64,000 nucleotides of DNA, taken from Streptomyces cacaoi. Lineage in GTDB: Bacteria > Actinomycetota > Actinomycetes > Streptomycetales > Streptomycetaceae. How positions within the stretch are numbered: position 1 is the first letter of the stretch; every line of letters starts with the position of its first letter. Positions 15,564-23,491 of the stretch are shown piece by piece. Below the pieces are notes generated by a model. The model was not told the origin of the DNA and ran no database searches. It saw only the letters and a program-made list of their open reading frames with translations. The stretch is taken from contig NZ_BJMM01000017.1 in assembly GCF_006539165.1 (NCBI RefSeq), forward strand, positions 1 to 64,000, in the 5' to 3' direction. The translations under genes and the position numbers were made by a program.

Positions 15564-15845
15564 TCAGATCGCTGCCGGGTCCGTGCCGAAGGGGACGCCG
15601 GCCGGTTCACTGGTGAGGGGGGCCTCCGCCAGCGGGGGCTCGCTGGTCAGCGGGGCCAGGTCGATGAGCGGGGGCTCGCTGGTGAGGGGGGTGTCGGCAC
15701 AGCCGCAGATGCACGAGCCGTCGAGTCCGGAGTCGGGGGCGGACACAGCGGACAGGTCTGCCGGCTCGTGCCCCTGTTTGGACAGCGCCCTCTGCTGCGG
15801 AAGCGGGGCGAGGGCGGACATCAGGAGTTCAGCGGACGCGGCCAC
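15564..15845 (-). CDS. 93-aa Cys-motif/TSEP-repeat peptide, unknown
   Basis: A short gene with a convincing start: GTG 15845 with GGAGG 5 nt upstream. The first 26 residues could form an amphipathic helix (AELLMSALAPLP). The centre holds a tight Cys cluster SCICGCAD (Cys45, 47, 49). The tail has three PLTSEP repeats (53-60, 65-72, 76-83), 11-12 residues apart. There is no signal peptide or membrane helix, and no other Cys. The leader-like half, Cys cluster and repeat tail resemble a RiPP precursor or a small metal-binding protein, but no maturase, protease or transporter gene lies nearby. I do not recognise the family. Codon use matches the neighbours, so it is probably native. Confidence 0.6.
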   Translation of the reverse strand: MAASAELLMSALAPLPQQRALSKQGHEPADLSAVSAPDSGLDGSCICGCADTPLTSEPPLIDLAPLTSEPPLAEAPLTSEPAGVPFGTDPAAI

Positions 15846-16195
15846 GGGGGCCTCCGTTCGTTGAGGAAGGCGGACAGGGTCGCCATTACCCAGTAAGCCG
15901 ACGCGCAGACGTGTCTAGCCCGGGAACGTGGCCCAGGTCACGTCCGGTTCCGCCAAAGATGTGGCGCCCGACGGCCGCGACGGCGAAGGAAGAACGGACG
16001 AACGGGCCCCCGCGCGACAGGTTTTCCGGTGGCCCGCACCCCCTTCCCGGCCGGAGCGGGGAGCGGCACGCGGCGGACGGGGCTCGTGCGAACTCCTAGA
16101 ATGCGGAGGGCACATGACCCCTCACTCTCCGGAGTGAGGGGGCGCACGGACGAGCGGGACGGTGGGGGCACGGTCCTGTGGGGGAGGGATCAGCG
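15846..16195. promoter_or_regulatory. Divergent control region of the 93-aa peptide and GH84-type genes
   Basis: No gene is seen. A plus-strand TAGAAT (16097-16102) is a plausible -10 for the hexosaminidase gene, with only a poor -35 upstream. Downstream of it, in the leader, a 10-bp perfect inverted repeat CCCCTCACTC/GAGTGAGGGG (16118-16127, 16132-16141, 4-nt loop) could be an operator or RNA hairpin. It does not resemble the DasR site. Confidence 0.5.
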
Positions 16196-19100
16196 GTGGC
16201 GACGACAGCGCGGGGCGAGGGTGTCCGTCCGCGGGGCGGCAGATGGCGGGCGGGGGCCGTCACGCTCACCGCGGCGCTCGTCTCGTCCTCCCTGCTGGGC
16301 ACTTCCGTGGGGCAGGCGGCACCGGCGGCGCCGGACGACGGGACGGCCGGTGCCTCCGAGGACGACAGCGCACGGGCCGGGCTGCCGCCCGTGTGGCCCC
16401 GTCCGCAGACGATGAGCGCCCGGGGCGGCTTCGTCCCGGCGGGCAGGGAGGCCGTGCTCGTCGCGGACGAGGGGGCGGACGGTCCCGCCCTGGAGACGGT
16501 CCGTTCCGTGCTGCGCGCCGCCGGGGTGCGGGAGATCCGGGAGGAGACATCGGAGGGGAAGGCGGTCCGGGGCGGGCTGGTCGTGCGGGTGGGGCGCGCG
16601 TCCGCCGAGGGGGCGCTGCGGGAGCTGCGGGCTCCGGCGCGCGGCGAGCTGCCGGCGGGCGGCTACCGGCTCGCGGCGGGAGAGCTGCGGGGCCGGCCCA
16701 CGGTCGCGCTCGACGGGGCCGACGGCGCGGGGCTCTTCCACGCCGCGCAGACGCTGCGCCGGCTCGTCACCGAGCGGCACGGCACCCGCGGCTTCCCCGG
16801 GGTGACCGTACGGGACTGGCCGGCCGCCGCCGTGCGCGGCGTCACGGAGGGGTTCTACGGCCGCCCCTGGACCCACCGGCAGCGCCTGGACCAGCTGGAC
16901 TTCCTCGGCCGCACCAAGCAGAACCGCTACCTCTACGCACCGGGCGACGACCCCTTCCGGCAGACCCGCTGGCGCGACCCGTATCCGGCCGCCGAACGCG
17001 CCCGCTTCCGGGAGCTGGCGGAGCGGGCCCGGCGCAACCATGTGCAGCTGGGCTGGGCCGTCGCGCCGGGCCAGAGCCTGTGTTTCTCCTCGCGGGAGGA
17101 CCGTGCGGCGCTGCTGCGCAAGCTGGACGCCATGTGGGCGCTGGGCGTACGCGTCTTCCAGCTGCGCTTCGAGGACGTCAGCTACAGCGAATGGCACTGC
17201 GGCGCCGACTCCGACGCCTACGGCTCGGGCCCCGAGGCCGCCGCCCGCGCCCAGGCGGAGCTGGCCGGTGCGGTCGCCCGGCACCTGGCGGAGCGGCACC
17301 CGGGCGCCGAGCCGCTGTCGGTGCTGCCGACGGAGTTCTACCAGCGGGGCGCCACCGCCTACCGTTCGGAGCTGGCGCGGAAGCTGGACGCGCGGATCGT
17401 CGTCGGCTGGAGCGGTGTCGGTGTCGTGCCGCGCACCGTCAGCGGGGCCGAACTGGAGGCCGCGCAGCGGGCGTTCGGCCGGAAGCAGCTGCTGATGACG
17501 GACAACTACCCGGTCAACGACTTCGCCGAGGACCGGATCTTCCTGGGCCCGTACCGGGGCCGCGCGCCGGAGGTGGCCACGGGCTCCGCCGGGGTGCTGG
17601 CCAACGCCATGGAACAGCCCGTCGCCTCACGCGTCGCGCTGTTCACCGCCGCCGACTTCGCCTGGAACCCGCACGGTTACCGTCCCGGGGACTCCTGGCG
17701 GGCCGCCGTCGACGAGGTCGCGGGCGACGGCGCGGGGCGCGGCACCCGCGCGGCCGTGCACGCGCTGGCCGCCAACGACGCCTCGTCCGTGCTGGACGGC
17801 ACGGAGTCGGCCTATCTGCGGCCGCTGACCGACGCCTTCTGGAGCGCCTGGGACAGCGGCGAGGAGGACCGGCTCCGCGCGGCGGGCAAGCGGCTGCGTG
17901 CCGCCTTCACGACGATGCGGACCGCGCCCGACGAGGTGCCGGCCGAGCTCGCCGAGGAGGTCCGGCCCTGGCTGGAGCAGCTGGCGCGGCTCGGCGGCGC
18001 CGGGGAACACGCGGTCGACATGCTGCTGGCGCAGGCCCGGGGCGACGGCGCTGCGGCCTGGCGGTCCCGGCTGGAGGTGCGGCGGCTGCGGGACCGGAGC
18101 GCGCAGAGCGAGGCGACCGTCGGCCAGGGCGTGCTGAAGCGCTTCGCCGACCGGGCGCTGCGGCTGTCCGACGCCTTCGTCGGTGCCCGCACCTCACCGG
18201 CCGGGGGCGGCGCACCGGGCGGAAAGGGGGCGTCCGCCGGTGCGCCCACGGTGCGCGGTGTGCCGGACGCCGAGCCGGGGCATCCGCTCTCCCGCGTCGT
18301 CGACGGCGATCCGGACACGGCGTACCGGGCCGCGGGCGTCCCGGCGAGCGATCACCTCCTGCCCGACGCGCCGCCGATGCTGCGCCCGCCCTCCCGCCCG
18401 CAACCGGCCACGGAAGCGGACGGCCGGCCCGCGCTCACCGTGCGGCTGCCCCGGCCCCGGCCGCTGCGTGCGGTGACGGTGCTGACCGGGCCCGGCTCCG
18501 GTACCCGCGCCCGGGTGGAGGCGCACGTCCCCGGGGCCGGCTGGCGGCGGCTGGGTGCGCTCTCGCCGTCGGGGTGGACGCAGCTGGACGCGGGCGCGCA
18601 CCGTGTGCCGCGCGCCGACGCGGTGCGCCTGGTGTGGGCGCGGGGCACCGAGCCGCCGGTGGTGCACGAGGTGATCCCGTGGTACGGCGACACCCCCGCG
18701 GTCTCGCTGTCCCCGGCCCGCACCGTCCTCGACGCCGAGGTCGGCGGCGAGCCCGTCCGTACGCATGTGCGGCTGACCAGCAACCGGCAGCGCGACACCC
18801 ACGGCGAGTTCACGGCCCGGGCCCCGCGCGGCTTCACCGTGGACACGCCCGCGCACACCACGGTGCGGCGCGGCAGCAGCCTGGAGGTGCCGCTGCGGAT
18901 CACCGCGGACGCCTCGGTACGGCCGGGCAGCCACCGGATCCCCGTCTCCTTCGGCGGGCAGCAGCGCACGCTGACGGTCCGCGCCCACCCGCGCACCGGC
19001 GGCCCCGATCTGGCCCGCACCGGCCGGGCCCGTTCCTCGGCGGACGAGACGGGCGACTTCCCCGCCGCCGCGGTCGCCGACGGCCGGCGCTCCACCCGCT

Positions 19101-19417
19101 GGTCCTCGCCGGCCGGCGACGGCCACTGGGTGCAGATCGAACTGGCCGAACGGGCGCGCGTGGGCAAGGTGGTGCTGCACTGGCAGGAGGCCCACGCGTC
19201 CCGCTACCGCGTCCAGGTCTCCCCCGACGGCAGGCGCTGGCGTACCGCGGCGAGGGTGCGGGACGGGCGCGGCGGCCGGGAGACGGTCCGCATGGACGCG
19301 CCGCGCGACACCCGCTTCGTCCGCGTCCAGGGGGACGAGCGGGCCGACGCCCGGTACGGGATCTCGCTGTGGTCGATGGAGATCTACGCGGTGGAGGGCG
19401 GGGACGCGGCGCGCTGA
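16196..19417 (+). CDS. Secreted GH84-type beta-N-acetylglucosaminidase domain protein
   Basis: A 1073-residue secreted enzyme. A signal peptide (about 1-42, ending GQA-APA) is followed by a GH20b-like domain (PVWPRPQTMSARGG onward), the NAGidase barrel starting at GVTEGFYGRPWTHRQRL, a helical linker region, a beta domain, and a C-terminal F5/8 type C (CBM32-like) module (about 945-1070, RWSSPAGDGHWVQIEL). In GH84 two adjacent Asp end strand 4 (D174/D175 in human OGA); here the pair is Glu326-Asp327 in QLRFEDVSYSEW. The acid/base Asp is kept, but the residue that polarises the acetamido group is changed, so activity or specificity may differ. GTG 16196 is used because GGAGGG precedes it. Confidence 0.8.
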   Translation: MATTARGEGVRPRGGRWRAGAVTLTAALVSSSLLGTSVGQAAPAAPDDGTAGASEDDSARAGLPPVWPRPQTMSARGGFVPAGREAVLVADEGADGPALETVRSVLRAAGVREIREETSEGKAVRGGLVVRVGRASAEGALRELRAPARGELPAGGYRLAAGELRGRPTVALDGADGAGLFHAAQTLRRLVTERHGTRGFPGVTVRDWPAAAVRGVTEGFYGRPWTHRQRLDQLDFLGRTKQNRYLYAPGDDPFRQTRWRDPYPAAERARFRELAERARRNHVQLGWAVAPGQSLCFSSREDRAALLRKLDAMWALGVRVFQLRFEDVSYSEWHCGADSDAYGSGPEAAARAQAELAGAVARHLAERHPGAEPLSVLPTEFYQRGATAYRSELARKLDARIVVGWSGVGVVPRTVSGAELEAAQRAFGRKQLLMTDNYPVNDFAEDRIFLGPYRGRAPEVATGSAGVLANAMEQPVASRVALFTAADFAWNPHGYRPGDSWRAAVDEVAGDGAGRGTRAAVHALAANDASSVLDGTESAYLRPLTDAFWSAWDSGEEDRLRAAGKRLRAAFTTMRTAPDEVPAELAEEVRPWLEQLARLGGAGEHAVDMLLAQARGDGAAAWRSRLEVRRLRDRSAQSEATVGQGVLKRFADRALRLSDAFVGARTSPAGGGAPGGKGASAGAPTVRGVPDAEPGHPLSRVVDGDPDTAYRAAGVPASDHLLPDAPPMLRPPSRPQPATEADGRPALTVRLPRPRPLRAVTVLTGPGSGTRARVEAHVPGAGWRRLGALSPSGWTQLDAGAHRVPRADAVRLVWARGTEPPVVHEVIPWYGDTPAVSLSPARTVLDAEVGGEPVRTHVRLTSNRQRDTHGEFTARAPRGFTVDTPAHTTVRRGSSLEVPLRITADASVRPGSHRIPVSFGGQQRTLTVRAHPRTGGPDLARTGRARSSADETGDFPAAAVADGRRSTRWSSPAGDGHWVQIELAERARVGKVVLHWQEAHASRYRVQVSPDGRRWRTAARVRDGRGGRETVRMDAPRDTRFVRVQGDERADARYGISLWSMEIYAVEGGDAAR

Positions 19418-19503
19418 GCCTCCGGCGCCGGCGCTGAGCCTGGGTCGTCCGCCGCGGGCGCGCCGCCGAGCCGCAGCTCGTGCCGCGCCCCGGCCGGACG
19501 ACG

Positions 19504-19538
19504 CCGTGGCGGCGCGTCCCGGGGACGCGCCGCCACGG
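19504..19538. terminator. Bidirectional terminator between GH84-type gene and HNH gene
   Basis: A 17-bp perfect inverted repeat (19504-19520 with 19522-19538, essentially no loop) lies between convergent genes, 17 nt past the HNH stop. Confidence 0.75.
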
Positions 19539-19555
19539 ACGACAAAGCCCGGATC

Positions 19556-20095
19556 TCAGGCAGAGGCTCTGCCGTCGATCCGGGCGAGGTCGTCGTCCGC
19601 ACCATATGGCTGGAGGTAGGGCAGCCAGCGCGGGTCCCGATGGCCCGTGCCGATGATGCGCCAGGCCAGTCCGGACGGCGGCGCGGGTTGATGCCGCAAC
19701 CTCCAGCCCAGCTCGGCGACCTGACGGTCGGCCTTGACGTGGTTGCAGCGGCGGCAGGCCGCCACGACGTTGTCCCAGGCGTGCGCCCCTCCCCGGCTGC
19801 GCGGGATGACGTGGTCGACGCTGGTTGCGACGCCACCGCAGTACGCGCACCGGCCGCCGTCCCGGGCGAACAGCGCCCGCCGGGTGAGCGGGACGGCCCC
19901 GCGGAACGGCACGCGGACGAAGCGCTTGAGACGGACGACGCTCGGGGCGGGTATCACACGGGTCGCGCTGTGCATCAGGGCGCCGGAATCCTCGAGGCTG
20001 ACGGCCTTTTCGTTGAGCACGAGGATGAGCGCGCGGCGGAGCGGTACGACGCCGAGCGGCTCGTACGACGCGTTGAGGACCAGAACATGCGGCAC
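19556..20095 (-). CDS. HNH endonuclease family protein
   Basis: A 179-residue protein with an N-terminal domain (PHVLVLNASYEPLGVVPLRR) characteristic of a conserved actinobacterial HNH family, followed by the beta-beta-alpha metal HNH fold: CAYCGG, SVDHVIPRSRGG, DNVVAACRRCNHVKAD. Both Cys pairs that hold the structural zinc and the catalytic His are present, so a functional nuclease is expected. It occurs as a single gene without a methylase or phage partner, so it is a chromosomal housekeeping-type HNH of unknown target rather than an obvious defence gene. Confidence 0.85.
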   Translation of the reverse strand: MPHVLVLNASYEPLGVVPLRRALILVLNEKAVSLEDSGALMHSATRVIPAPSVVRLKRFVRVPFRGAVPLTRRALFARDGGRCAYCGGVATSVDHVIPRSRGGAHAWDNVVAACRRCNHVKADRQVAELGWRLRHQPAPPSGLAWRIIGTGHRDPRWLPYLQPYGADDDLARIDGRASA

Positions 20096-20395
20096 GGTGC
20101 CTCCTTGTACGTCGGCGGCGCGTGGCTCGCGCCGGGACGATCTCCCCTCAGTGTGTCCCGGCGTGTGCTCCCTTCGCCACCACGACCGGGCAACCCACCG
20201 AATGTGTTGTCAACCACACCGCGCGTCCGCCCCCCGCGCGGGGATTTCCGGCCGAACTCTCCCTCACCGGGCAGCGCCTGCACCGCTGTGCACATCCTGC
20301 GAACCGGCACCAACTGTGAAGGCTCTGCGCCGTTAGTGTGGTCGCGGCTTCCGGGGACTGCCCCACGGATGTGATTCACACGGAAGGTCACCCCT
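20096..20395. promoter_or_regulatory. Divergent promoter region, HNH and mscS-like genes
   Basis: No gene fits here. The stretch is somewhat richer in A/T than its flanks (for example around 20200 and 20310-20340), consistent with two divergent promoters, but I cannot assign -35/-10 pairs with confidence. Confidence 0.4.
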
Positions 20396-21424
20396 GTGTA
20401 CTGGCTGCTCAGCGCTTCTCCCTCACCCGAACCGGAGGGGCCCCGGGCTCCCCGCTCGCTGGAGGACGCCCAGGAGTCGGCGGGCGAGGCCGCCGGATGG
20501 CTCCAGGACAACTGGCAGGACTGGCTCGCCACGGGGCTGCGCATCTTCTTCATCTGCGCCGTCGCCGTGGTCCTGCGCTATGTCATACGGCGGGCCATCA
20601 CCAAGCTGATAGCGCGCATGAACCGGCGCTCGGAGGTCGCCGACAGCGGCAACGCGCTGCGCGGCATGCTCGTCAACGGGGAGCGCAGAAGGCAGCGCTC
20701 GCAGGCGATCGGCTCGATCCTGCGCAGCGTCGCCTCGTTCGTCATCCTCGGCACCGCCGCGCTGACGGTGCTGTCGGGGCTCGGCATCAACCTGGCGCCG
20801 CTGCTGGCGAGCGCCGGAGTCGCGGGCGTAGCACTCGGGTTCGGCGCCCGCAACCTGGTGATGGACGTCCTCGCGGGCATGTTCATCCTGCTGGAGGACC
20901 AGTACGGCGTCGGGGACCGGGTCGACGTCGGGGAGGCGTCCGGCGTGGTCATGGAGATCGGGCTGCGGGTGACGCAGCTGCGCGGCGACGGCGGGGGCAT
21001 CTGGTACATCCGCAACGGCGAGATCAAGCGCGTCGCCAATCTGAGCCAGGGCTGGTCGACGGCGCTGGTCGATGTGCAGGTACGGGCCGACGAGGACCTC
21101 GACGAGGTGCGCGCGGCCGTCGTCGAGGCGGGCGACGCCATGAGCAAGGACAGCCCGTGGGACGAGGTCCTGTGGGGCCCGGTGGAACTGCTCGGGCTGG
21201 ACGAGGTCACCCTGGACTCCATGCGGCTGCGGGTCTCGGCCAAGACCATGCCCGGCAAGAGCCTGGGCACCGAACGGGAGCTGCGCTGGCGGATCAAGAA
21301 GGCCCTGGACGGCCGCGGCATCCGCATCGTCGACGAACAGTCCCTCGCCCTGGAGAGCGGCCGGGGCGCGGTCGATCTCGGCAAGGGCGACGCGGCGGGC
21401 CCCCGGGTACCGGGACCGCGCTGA
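20396..21424 (+). CDS. Mechanosensitive channel, MscS family
   Basis: A 342-residue MscS-type channel that opens on membrane tension to release solutes after hypo-osmotic shock. Three hydrophobic helices are visible: about 48-67 (LRIFFICAVAVVLRYVIRR), about 105-125 (ILRSVASFVILGTAALTVLS), and the pore helix with Gly/Ala pattern (LLASAGVAGVALGFGARNLV). The signature MDVLAGMFILLEDQYGVGDRV leads into the beta domain and a C-terminal alpha/beta domain. GTG start with a weak AAGG site. Single gene. Confidence 0.9.
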   Translation: MYWLLSASPSPEPEGPRAPRSLEDAQESAGEAAGWLQDNWQDWLATGLRIFFICAVAVVLRYVIRRAITKLIARMNRRSEVADSGNALRGMLVNGERRRQRSQAIGSILRSVASFVILGTAALTVLSGLGINLAPLLASAGVAGVALGFGARNLVMDVLAGMFILLEDQYGVGDRVDVGEASGVVMEIGLRVTQLRGDGGGIWYIRNGEIKRVANLSQGWSTALVDVQVRADEDLDEVRAAVVEAGDAMSKDSPWDEVLWGPVELLGLDEVTLDSMRLRVSAKTMPGKSLGTERELRWRIKKALDGRGIRIVDEQSLALESGRGAVDLGKGDAAGPRVPGPR

Positions 21425-21779
21425 GGCACACACCCGGCCCGGCGGCGGTGCACCGCTGTGGAGACCGCGCACCCGGTGACCGGTTCCCGCGTCCGCCGCC
21501 CGCTGTCCGGTCGCACGGGCCGGGCGGCGGGGAGACGTGAAGATCGCGCCGGTGGACGGGTGTTGGCCCGGCCGCCCGGACCGGGGGGGGGCGGGGGTGT
21601 CCGGCCGCGGCGCTCCCGCGGTACGGCGTCCGCCGCCCGGTGTGCGTCACCCCCCGCTGCCGGGCCGTGTCATCACCGCCGTGCGCGCTGTCCGGTCCGC
21701 CAACTCCGGGGTTTCCGGGCCCCGTTGGGCACCCGGCCGCCGCTCCGGTCTCCCGGACGGTGCGACGGTGCGCCGATGT
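21425..21779. other. Convergent spacer with a G9 run, no gene
   Basis: Both flanking genes end here. I see no coding frame with support. A run of nine G (21583-21591) stands out. A terminator is expected but no long perfect stem is obvious. Confidence 0.45.
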
Positions 21780-22619
21780 TCAGGACGAACCGCCGCTGCC
21801 GGTGACCGCCGCGTCGGTGTCCCAGGTTCTCCGATGTCCCCGATCTCCCCGGTGTCCCCGGAGATCGGCGAGGAGGTCGTCGAGGGCGGCGCCGAGGGCT
21901 TCGGAGTTGGCCGGGGTGAACCATGTGGCGCGGACGCGTTCGTTGTTGCCGTTCGGGGTCTCGTGGTCGGCCGCGAGCCGGTGCAGGGAACGGGTCCCGT
22001 CACCGAGCGCACGGCCGACCCCCTGGAAGAGGCCGCGCACATAGCGGTCCGCGTCCTCGGGGGCGACACCGTTACCGACAGCCCACGAGGTGAGACGGGC
22101 GAGGTACGCGTAGTGGGCGGTCAGCGTGCCCGTCAGCGCGGAGAAGACGTCGAACGCCGCCTCGTCCGCGACCGGCAGCACCCCGCCCAGGCGCTCGAAG
22201 AGCGGGTCGACCGCCGGGTGCGACGGGTACGTCACCGTGACGGCGCGGCGTTCCCGTACGGCGGGCAGCGGGATCGCCCGTACCAGCGGGGCGTCGGTGG
22301 CCAGCAGCCGGCGCAGCTCGTCGAGGCCGACGCCGGCCATCACATCGACCACCGGCTTGCCGGCGTCCACCCGCAGGCCCGCGAGCGCCTCGTGCCGGTC
22401 CTGGCGGCGCACGGCGACGATCACCAGGTCGGAGCGGTCCACCACCTGCTGGTTGTCGGCGCACACCCGCACGCTGTCGAAGCGCTCGGACAGCTCCGCG
22501 ACCGCGCCGGCTCCGCGCGGGGAGAGGAACACCTCCGGCAGGGTGCCGTCCCCCTCGCACAGGCCCTGCACGAGGGCCCGGCCGATCTCGCCCACTCCGA
22601 TGATGCCGATGCGTTGCAC
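21780..22619 (-). CDS. Pyrroline-5-carboxylate-reductase-like dehydrogenase
   Basis: A 279-residue NAD(P)-dependent protein with a Rossmann motif GIIGVGEIGRAL (5-16) and the ProC layout: KPVVDVMAGVGLDELRRLL, then RAIPLPAVRERRAVTV and the dimerisation helices. The family makes proline from P5C, but the typical ProC signature near the C-terminus is diverged and there is a His/Arg/Asp-rich tail (GHRGDRGHRRTWD), so it may act on another imino acid; a true proC would be elsewhere. Divergent from the zinc-finger gene over a shared palindromic region that may control both. Confidence 0.75.
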   Translation of the reverse strand: MQRIGIIGVGEIGRALVQGLCEGDGTLPEVFLSPRGAGAVAELSERFDSVRVCADNQQVVDRSDLVIVAVRRQDRHEALAGLRVDAGKPVVDVMAGVGLDELRRLLATDAPLVRAIPLPAVRERRAVTVTYPSHPAVDPLFERLGGVLPVADEAAFDVFSALTGTLTAHYAYLARLTSWAVGNGVAPEDADRYVRGLFQGVGRALGDGTRSLHRLAADHETPNGNNERVRATWFTPANSEALGAALDDLLADLRGHRGDRGHRRTWDTDAAVTGSGGSS

Positions 22620-22721
22620 TGCGACGTCCTCCTGGGTGCGTGGCGGTGGTGACCGGCCGGACCGCGTCGACGACGCGGCCCGGACAGCGCGGGAAACCCG
22701 GCGCGACCGGCGCTGCCGGCC

Positions 22722-22758
22722 TTACTGGCGTTACCGGCGTAACACCTGACGCCAGTAA
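22722..22758. promoter_or_regulatory. Palindromic operator between P5CR-like and CGNR-like genes
   Basis: TTACTGGCGT (22722-22731) and ACGCCAGTAA (22749-22758) are a perfect 10-bp inverted repeat. A second palindrome, GTTAC-CGGC-GTAAC (22730-22743), is nested inside. The recurring TTAC-y-GGCG half-site suggests one regulator binding two or more times; the adjacent CGNR-like protein is a candidate (inference). Confidence 0.6.
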
Positions 22759-22797
22759 CATGCGGCTGACTCAACCATGGAAGAGGTGACCGGTCAA

Positions 22798-23373
22798 GTG
22801 CAGTTCGACAGTCACGTGATGCTGCGGCTCGACGAGGCCGTGGCCGTCGTCAACGCGCTGACCAGCGGAGAAGCCCGCGGCAGACCCTTTGAGGCACCGA
22901 GCGGCGACGGCCTTCCCGGGGCGATCGCCACGGCCCTGCCGTTCGTGCGGGCCGACGGGATGGACTCCGACCAGGCCGCCTGTCTCGTGCGCACCGCGGA
23001 AGAGCTGCGCCGGGCCTTCGAGGCGGTCTGCGCCGGCCGTCCCGACGACGCGGTGACCACCGTCAACTCCCTGCTGCTGGCCACCGGCGCCCGGCCGTAC
23101 CTCCACCGCGACCCGGGCGAGCCCGTGCGGCTGCACTTCCACGGCGCGGACGACTCCCCCGCCGTCAGCGCCGCCGCCAGCTGTGCCACCGGACTGGCGC
23201 TCGCCCTGGGCGGCGACCTCTCCGACCGCCTGGGGGTCTGCCGGGCCGCCCGCTGCGACCGCGTCTACGTCGACACGTCCCGCAACGCGGCCCGGCAGTT
23301 CTGCTCGACGGCGTGCCAGAGCCGCACCAAGGCGGCGGCGTTCCGCGCCCGGCGGCAGGAAGCGGACTCGTGA
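22798..23373 (+). CDS. CGNR-like zinc-finger (ABATE domain) regulator
   Basis: A 191-residue protein with an N-terminal ABATE-type ligand domain and a C-terminal zinc finger (GVCRAARCDRVYVDTSRN, then CSTACQSRTKAAAFRARR). In the family the last Cys begins the motif CGNR; here it reads CQSR, so the zinc ligands are kept but the name-giving residues are changed. These proteins are thought to be DNA-binding regulators. GTG 22798 is preferred since AGAGG lies upstream; ATG 22777 (7 codons longer) has no ribosome site but could serve on a leaderless transcript. The divergent palindromic region suggests autoregulation and control of the P5CR-like gene. Confidence 0.8.
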   Translation: MQFDSHVMLRLDEAVAVVNALTSGEARGRPFEAPSGDGLPGAIATALPFVRADGMDSDQAACLVRTAEELRRAFEAVCAGRPDDAVTTVNSLLLATGARPYLHRDPGEPVRLHFHGADDSPAVSAAASCATGLALALGGDLSDRLGVCRAARCDRVYVDTSRNAARQFCSTACQSRTKAAAFRARRQEADS

Positions 23374-23440
23374 CGCCCGGCGGTCCGGGGCCGGTCGGAG
23401 CGGGCCCGGTCGGCGCGGGGTCCGGGGTGCGGACAGCGAG

Positions 23441-23480
23441 CGGCCCCGGGCCGCGCCGGTGAGGCGGCGGCCCGGGGCCG
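23441..23480. terminator. Bidirectional terminator between CGNR-like gene and FHA gene
   Basis: A 14-bp perfect stem (CGGCCCCGGGCCGC, 23441-23454; partner 23467-23480) with a 12-nt loop lies 11 nt past the stop of the minus-strand FHA gene, and marks the end of the seven-gene kinase operon. Confidence 0.75.
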
Positions 23481-23491
23481 GGAAGGCCGGG

